A DNA stretch of 64,000 nt. Source: Dietzia massiliensis (GTDB lineage: Bacteria; Actinomycetota; Actinomycetes; Mycobacteriales; Mycobacteriaceae). The stretch spans positions 19,340 to 83,339 of the forward strand of contig NZ_JAHBAV010000007.1 of assembly GCF_018390595.1 (NCBI RefSeq), in the 5' to 3' direction. A program made the translations under genes and the position numbers. Shown here one piece after another: positions 59,852 to 64,000 of this stretch; within the stretch, counting starts at the first letter, position 1, and every line of letters begins with the position of its first letter. The notes beneath the pieces were generated by a model. It had not been told where the DNA came from, did not search any database, and saw only the letters and a program-made list of their open reading frames with translations.

Positions 59852-61248
59852 CCACGGTCCCCGAGCGGGACGCCTGGAAGGCCCTCGCGGCCCTGGTCAT
59901 CGGGTTCTTCATGATCCTGGTGGACCAGACGATCGTCGCCGTGGCCACCGACGCGTTCGTCACCCAGCTCGGTGCCAGCACCAACCAGGTGATCTGGGTG
60001 ACGAGCGCCTACCTGCTGGCGTACGTGGTCCCGCTGCTGTTCACCGGGCGGCTCGGGGACCAGATCGGGCCGCGCACGGTCGCGATCGCCGGCCTGGTGG
60101 TGTTCACCGGGGCCTCGCTGTGGTGCGGCCTCGCCCCGAACGTCGAGATGCTCATCGTCGCCCGGGTGTTCCAGGGCGTCGGTGCCGCGCTCCTGACGCC
60201 GCAGTCGCTGAGCGTGATCACGCGCGTCTTCGCGCCCGAGCGCCGCGGTGCGGCCATGGGCACGTGGGGCGCCGTGGCCGGGATCGCCTCGGTGGTCGGC
60301 CCGGTGTTCGGCGGCGTGCTGATCGACGCCTTCGACTGGCGGTGGATCTTCTTCGTCAACATCCCGTTCGGCGTGCTCGCCGTGGTGCTGGTGTGGCTGT
60401 GGGTGCCGGTACTGGAGACGCGCACGCGCTCTTACGACGTGCCCGGAATCGTGCTGTCGGCGATCGGCATGTTCCTGCTGGTGTTCGGCATCCAGCAGGG
60501 CGAGTCGCACGGCTGGGGCGGAACGACCGCGGCGCTGATCGTGGCCGGCGTCGTGGGGCTCGCCCTGTTCGTGTGGTGGCAGTCGCGCGTGCGTACCGAG
60601 CCACTGGTGCCTCTACGGTTGTTCCGCGACCGCAACTTCTCGATCGGCACGTTCGGCGTGTCGACGATCGGGTTCGTCACCGCGGGGACCATGGTGCCGC
60701 TCATGTTCTACCTCCAGGGGGTCAAGGAGCTGACCCCGACGCGTGCCGGGCTCATGCTGCTGCCGATGGCCCTGGTCGCCGGTGTCCTCGCGCCGGCCGT
60801 GGGCCGGTGGGCCGACCGCCTGGACCCGCGGATCTTCACGGGCGTCGGGTACTTCTCCTTCGCGATCTCCCTGTTCTGGCTGGCGCTGGTGATGGACTCG
60901 CAGACGCCGGTGCTCGTCCTGCTCGGCCCGATCGCTCTGATGGGGGTGGCCAACGGGTGTGTGTGGGCGCCGACGTCCTCCACCGCCATGCGCCGCCTCG
61001 AGCTGGCCTCCGCGGGAGCCGGGTCGGGTGTGTACAACACCACTCGTCAGGTCGGCGCAGTGCTGGGTTCCGCCGCGATCGGCGCGCTCATGCAGGCCCG
61101 CCAGGTCGCGCACGGGGACATCGGACAGGCGGTCGCTGACTCGATGTTCCTCCCCGCGGTGGTCGTCCTTCTCGGCGGCCTCGCCACGATGGCGTTCAAG
61201 ACGGGCGATCGGTCGCTCGCGGAGCCGTCGACCAGCCCGGCGAGGTGA
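59848..61248 (+). CDS. MFS transporter, DHA2 (EmrB/QacA) family
   Basis: A 466-residue membrane protein with about 14 hydrophobic segments. The DHA2 motif is [16 protein letters not shown] in the first helix, and the loop motif [10 protein letters not shown] follows helix 2. Family members are proton-driven drug or metabolite exporters. The GTG overlaps the gatA stop codon, so it is co-translated with gatCA. The usual neighbour at this place in M. tuberculosis is pfkA, so the transporter is an insertion into a conserved block. The substrate is unknown. Confidence 0.92.
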   Translation: MTTVPERDAWKALAALVIGFFMILVDQTIVAVATDAFVTQLGASTNQVIWVTSAYLLAYVVPLLFTGRLGDQIGPRTVAIAGLVVFTGASLWCGLAPNVEMLIVARVFQGVGAALLTPQSLSVITRVFAPERRGAAMGTWGAVAGIASVVGPVFGGVLIDAFDWRWIFFVNIPFGVLAVVLVWLWVPVLETRTRSYDVPGIVLSAIGMFLLVFGIQQGESHGWGGTTAALIVAGVVGLALFVWWQSRVRTEPLVPLRLFRDRNFSIGTFGVSTIGFVTAGTMVPLMFYLQGVKELTPTRAGLMLLPMALVAGVLAPAVGRWADRLDPRIFTGVGYFSFAISLFWLALVMDSQTPVLVLLGPIALMGVANGCVWAPTSSTAMRRLELASAGAGSGVYNTTRQVGAVLGSAAIGALMQARQVAHGDIGQAVADSMFLPAVVVLLGGLATMAFKTGDRSLAEPSTSPAR

Positions 61249-61288
61249 CCCGCTCGGCGAGGTGACCGGCGCGGCGAGGTGACCCGCG
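61238..61288 (+). repeat. three tandem copies of a 17-bp unit across the MFS stop codon
   Basis: The units CGGCGAGGTGACCCGCT, CGGCGAGGTGACCGGCG and CGGCGAGGTGACCCGCG occupy 61238-61254, 61255-61271 and 61272-61288. The first contains the MFS stop codon TGA (61246-61248). Because 17 is not a multiple of three, the TGA appears in all three frames over the array. Confidence 0.9.
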
Positions 61289-61340
61289 CGGCGGGAGGCC
61301 GTGCGCCCCTAGACTGCGGGGGAACCGAGAGGAGCTCGAC

Positions 61341-62375
61341 GTGCGTATAGGTGTCCTCACCGCCGGCGGCGACTGCCCGGGCCTCAACGCGGTGATCCGC
61401 GCCCTGGTCCGCACCGCCAACTCCGAGTACGACTCGCCGGTCCTGGGCTTCCAGGACGGGTGGTCCGGCCTGGTGGAGGACCGTGCGGTCCCATTGTTCG
61501 ACGACGAGGGCATCGACCGGATCCTGCTCCGCGGTGGCACGATCCTCGGGACCGGCCGACTCAACCCGGACGTTCTGATGGCCAGCCTCCCGGAGATCCG
61601 TCGGACGCTCGAGCGGCACGCCCTGGACGCGCTGGTGGCGATCGGCGGCGACGGGACGCTCAAGGCCGCCCGGTGGCTCACCGAGAACGGAATCCCCGTC
61701 GTGGGCGTGCCGAAGACCATCGACAATGACGTCGGCGGCACGGACTACACCTTCGGCTTCGACACGGCCGTATCGATCGCCTCGGACGCCATCGACCGTC
61801 TGCACACGACAGCCGAGTCGCACGAGCGGGTCATGCTGGTCGAGGTGATGGGCCGCCACGCCGGGTGGATAGCTCTGCACGCCGGGCTCGCCTCGGGGGC
61901 TCACATGATCGTGATCCCGGAGGTCCCGTTCGACATCGACTACGTGTGCAAGGTGATGAAGCGTCGCTTCCAGATGGGGGAGGCCTACGGCATCTGCGTG
62001 GTCGCCGAGGGCGCGACGCCCGTCGAGGGCTCCGGGATGACCCTGCGCGAGGGTGGCACCGACCAGTTCGGACACGAGGTCTTCACCGGGGTCGCGGAGC
62101 AGATGGCGACGGCGATCCGTGAACGCATGAACCGCGACGTCCGCACCACGGTGCTGGGCCACATCCAGCGGGGTGGCACGCCGACCGCCTACGACCGCAA
62201 CCTGGCGACGCGGTTCGGGGTGCACGCGGCGCACGCCGTGCACCGCGGGGATTTCGGCCAGATCGTGGCGTTGCGCGGGGAGTCGATCGCGATGGTGCCG
62301 GTCGAGGAGGCCGTGTCGGTGCTCAAGACCGTTCCGGAGGACCGCTACCGCGAGGCCGCCTGCCTCTTCGGCTAG
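61341..62375 (+). CDS. pfkA: 6-phosphofructokinase
   Basis: A 344-residue group III phosphofructokinase that phosphorylates fructose-6-phosphate. The nucleotide motif is [10 protein letters not shown], the substrate motif [16 protein letters not shown] contains the catalytic Asp, and [10 protein letters not shown] and [14 protein letters not shown] complete the site. The residue pattern (Gly in GGDGT, Lys in PKTIDND) is shared by actinobacterial ATP-PFKs and some PPi-PFKs, so the phosphoryl donor is not certain. The GTG has AGAGGAG 7 nt upstream. The TAG stop codon is part of the gatB -10 box. Confidence 0.95.
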   Translation: MRIGVLTAGGDCPGLNAVIRALVRTANSEYDSPVLGFQDGWSGLVEDRAVPLFDDEGIDRILLRGGTILGTGRLNPDVLMASLPEIRRTLERHALDALVAIGGDGTLKAARWLTENGIPVVGVPKTIDNDVGGTDYTFGFDTAVSIASDAIDRLHTTAESHERVMLVEVMGRHAGWIALHAGLASGAHMIVIPEVPFDIDYVCKVMKRRFQMGEAYGICVVAEGATPVEGSGMTLREGGTDQFGHEVFTGVAEQMATAIRERMNRDVRTTVLGHIQRGGTPTAYDRNLATRFGVHAAHAVHRGDFGQIVALRGESIAMVPVEEAVSVLKTVPEDRYREAACLFG

Positions 62376-62378
62376 ATT
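62373..62378 (+). promoter_or_regulatory. gatB: -10 box overlapping the pfkA stop codon, leaderless start for gatB
   Basis: TAGATT contains the pfkA TAG stop codon (62373-62375) and is followed by seven bases, GTTCGGC, and then ATG 62386. Confidence 0.55.
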
Positions 62379-62385
62379 GTTCGGC

Positions 62386-63867
62386 ATGGAGTTCACCGAG
62401 GTCGTGTCACGTTTCGATCCCGTCATGGGTATGGAGGTGCACGTCGAGCTGCACACCAACACCAAGATGTTCTGCGGGTGTCCGACCGCGTTCGGGGCCG
62501 AGCCCAACACGCAGGTGTGTCCGGTGTGCATCGGCCTGCCGGGCGCGTTGCCGGTCGCCAATCGGCAGGCGGTGGAGTGGGCCATCAAGATCGGTCTCGC
62601 GCTGAACTGCTCGATCGCGCCGTACAGCCGGTTCGCGCGGAAGAACTATTTCTACCCGGATCAGCCGAAGAACTACCAGATCTCGCAGTACGACGAGCCG
62701 ATCGCCCACGATGGTTACCTCGACGTCCAGCTCGAGGACGGCTCCACCTGGCGCGTGGACATCGAGCGCGCCCACATGGAGGAGGACACCGGGAAGTCCA
62801 CGCATGTGGGCTCGGCGACCGGACGCATCCACGGCGCCACGCACTCGCTGCTGGACTTCAACCGTGCGGGCGTGCCGCTCATCGAGATCGTGTCCAAGCC
62901 GATCGTCGGGGCGGGGGAGCGGGCCCCCGAGATCGCGCGCGCCTACGTGTCGGCGCTGCGTGACCTTCTCAAGAGCCTCGACGTGTCCGACGTCCGGATG
63001 GATCAGGGGTCGATGCGCTGCGACGCGAACGTCTCCCTGATGCCCAAGGGCGCCACCGAGTTCGGCACCCGCACCGAGACCAAGAACGTCAACTCCCTGC
63101 GCAGCGTCGAGATCGCGGTGCGCCACGAGATGTGCCGCCAGGCGGACGTACTGACGTCGGGCGGCGAGGTCGTCCTGGAGACCCGGCATTTCCACGAGTC
63201 GGACGGCACGACGACCGCCGGTCGCCCGAAGGAGTCGGCCGAGGACTACCGCTACTTCCCCGAGCCGGATCTGGCGCCCGTCGAGCCGACGGAGGAGCTC
63301 ATCGAGTCGATCCGCGCGACGCTGCCGGAACTGCCGTGGGTGCGTCGGGCGCGCGTGCAGGCGGACTGGGGCGTGTCGGACGAGGAGATGCGCGATCTCG
63401 TCAACGCCGGCGCCCTGGACCTCATCCTCGCCACTGTCGATGCCGGCGCGCCGCCCGCCGAGGCCCGGTCGTGGTGGGTGTCCTACCTGACGCAGCAGGC
63501 CAACAAGAGGGGCGTCGAACTGGACGCCCTCGCCATCACGCCGACGCAGTTGGCGCGGGTCATCGAGCTGGTCGCCGAGGGCAAGCTCACCAACAAGCTG
63601 GGCCGACAGGTCGTTGACGCGGTCCTCGACGGTGAAGGCGAGCCCGATCAGATCGTGGCGGACAAGGGTCTCGAGGTGGTCCGCGACGACTCGGCGCTCC
63701 AGAAGGCAGTCGACGATGCGCTCGCCGCTCAGCCGGACATCGCGGACAAGATCCGCTCCGGCAAGGTGCAGGCCGCAGGCGCGATTGTCGGTGCGGTCAT
63801 GAAGGTCACCCGCGGCCAGGCGGATCCGGCTCGCGTGAAGGAGTTGGTGATCGCCGCCTGTAGCTAG
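62386..63867 (+). CDS. gatB: Asp-tRNA(Asn)/Glu-tRNA(Gln) amidotransferase subunit B
   Basis: A 493-residue kinase/transamidase subunit that activates the misacylated tRNA. The catalytic zinc site is MFCGCP...VCPVC (about residues 27-48), then [18 protein letters not shown] and [10 protein letters not shown], and a C-terminal YqeY-like tail domain binds tRNA. All the GatB signatures are intact. It is apart from gatCA by the MFS and pfkA genes, as gatB is by pfkA in M. tuberculosis. Confidence 0.97.
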   Translation: MEFTEVVSRFDPVMGMEVHVELHTNTKMFCGCPTAFGAEPNTQVCPVCIGLPGALPVANRQAVEWAIKIGLALNCSIAPYSRFARKNYFYPDQPKNYQISQYDEPIAHDGYLDVQLEDGSTWRVDIERAHMEEDTGKSTHVGSATGRIHGATHSLLDFNRAGVPLIEIVSKPIVGAGERAPEIARAYVSALRDLLKSLDVSDVRMDQGSMRCDANVSLMPKGATEFGTRTETKNVNSLRSVEIAVRHEMCRQADVLTSGGEVVLETRHFHESDGTTTAGRPKESAEDYRYFPEPDLAPVEPTEELIESIRATLPELPWVRRARVQADWGVSDEEMRDLVNAGALDLILATVDAGAPPAEARSWWVSYLTQQANKRGVELDALAITPTQLARVIELVAEGKLTNKLGRQVVDAVLDGEGEPDQIVADKGLEVVRDDSALQKAVDDALAAQPDIADKIRSGKVQAAGAIVGAVMKVTRGQADPARVKELVIAACS

Positions 63868-63907
63868 GCGGTACAACCGGCTACTCCGTCGGTCGTCCCT
63901 CACGTCC

Positions 63908-63942
63908 GGACCTCGCCCCGCCGATCAGGCAGGGCGGGGTCC
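63908..63942 (+). terminator. hairpin after gatB
   Basis: CCCCGCC (63916-63922) pairs with GGCGGGG (63933-63939); GGA and TCC can extend it with a bulge. It lies 40 bp after the gatB stop codon and has no U-tract. It overlaps the apparent end of a minus-strand gene that continues past the window edge. Confidence 0.4.
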
Positions 63943-63999
63943 GTCGCGTTCGGCGCCGGGTGGGTTGGTGAGGTGGCCGTCGTCGGCGATGAGTCGGTC
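63925..63999 (-). CDS. C-terminal end of an unidentified minus-strand gene (truncated by window edge)
   Basis: On the minus strand the last bases of the window read DRLIADDGHLTNPPGAERDG and then four residues before TGA. The composition looks coding and the stop codon lies in the gatB terminator region, but 24 codons are too few to identify a family. Confidence 0.35.
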   Translation of the reverse strand, partial: DRLIADDGHLTNPPGAERDGPRPA

Positions 64000-64000
64000 G

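Overview
The window is about 64 kb of very GC-rich chromosome from an actinobacterium of the order Mycobacteriales (the Mycobacterium, Corynebacterium, Rhodococcus and Dietzia group). The evidence is gene content and order: argS-lysA-hom-thrC-thrB, rho-prfA-prmC-tsaC-wecA-atpIBEFHAGDC, nucS, glgE-glgB, etfBA, a cysteine desulfurase with mnmA, and ligA-ACT-gatCA-pfkA-gatB. All of these are core blocks known from M. tuberculosis. A free-standing ATP synthase delta subunit (no b-delta fusion) and a Corynebacterium-like AtpB N-terminus argue against Mycobacterium itself. A Dietzia-like organism is my best inference, not a demonstrated identity. There is no insertion sequence, prophage, CRISPR array or other sign of recent transfer; nearly everything is housekeeping.

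Layout. (1) 1-10.3 kb: the end of a DEAD-box RNA helicase, a membrane-anchored HNH nuclease on the minus strand, then a DNA-repair-flavoured island of helZ plus a SWIM zinc-finger gene, an Mre11/SbcD-like and Rad50/SbcC-like pair, and a MarR regulator. (2) 10.4-17.2 kb: tRNA-Arg(CCG) divergent from argS, followed by the lysine/threonine genes lysA-hom-thrC-thrB with 4-nt overlaps. (3) 17.2-18.9 kb: a minus-strand acyl-CoA synthetase. (4) 19-33.7 kb: rho with a large disordered N-terminus, prfA, prmC, tsaC, wecA, the complete F1Fo ATP synthase operon and a DUF2550 gene. (5) 33.7-38.4 kb: nucS, a small zinc-ribbon-like gene, a coiled-coil gene, methylmalonyl-CoA epimerase, a thiolase and a CnoX-like co-chaperone. 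(6) 38.4-42.9 kb: glgE-glgB for alpha-glucan synthesis. (7) 42.9-49 kb: ABC ATPase, NUDIX hydrolase, THUMP-like methyltransferase, a beta-propeller lipoprotein and an acyl-CoA synthetase. (8) 49-54.4 kb: etfBA, cysteine desulfurase, mnmA and a MetE-like protein. (9) 54.4-64 kb: a DEDDh exonuclease, ligA, an ACT protein, gatC-gatA-MFS-pfkA-gatB.

The most notable signal is regulatory. The helZ-SWIM operon and the sbcD/sbcC-like operon start from near-identical promoters that share an 18-bp perfect match at the same distance from the start codon. Both match the published mycobacterial RecA-independent DNA-damage promoter consensus (tTGTCRgtg-N8-TAnnnT, the PafBC type). This suggests that the two operons form one damage-induced set. 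Other points are many leaderless starts (two whose -10 box contains the upstream stop codon), a probable CTG start for atpB, a 17-bp triplication across an MFS stop codon, and altered metal-ligand positions in the Mre11-like protein.
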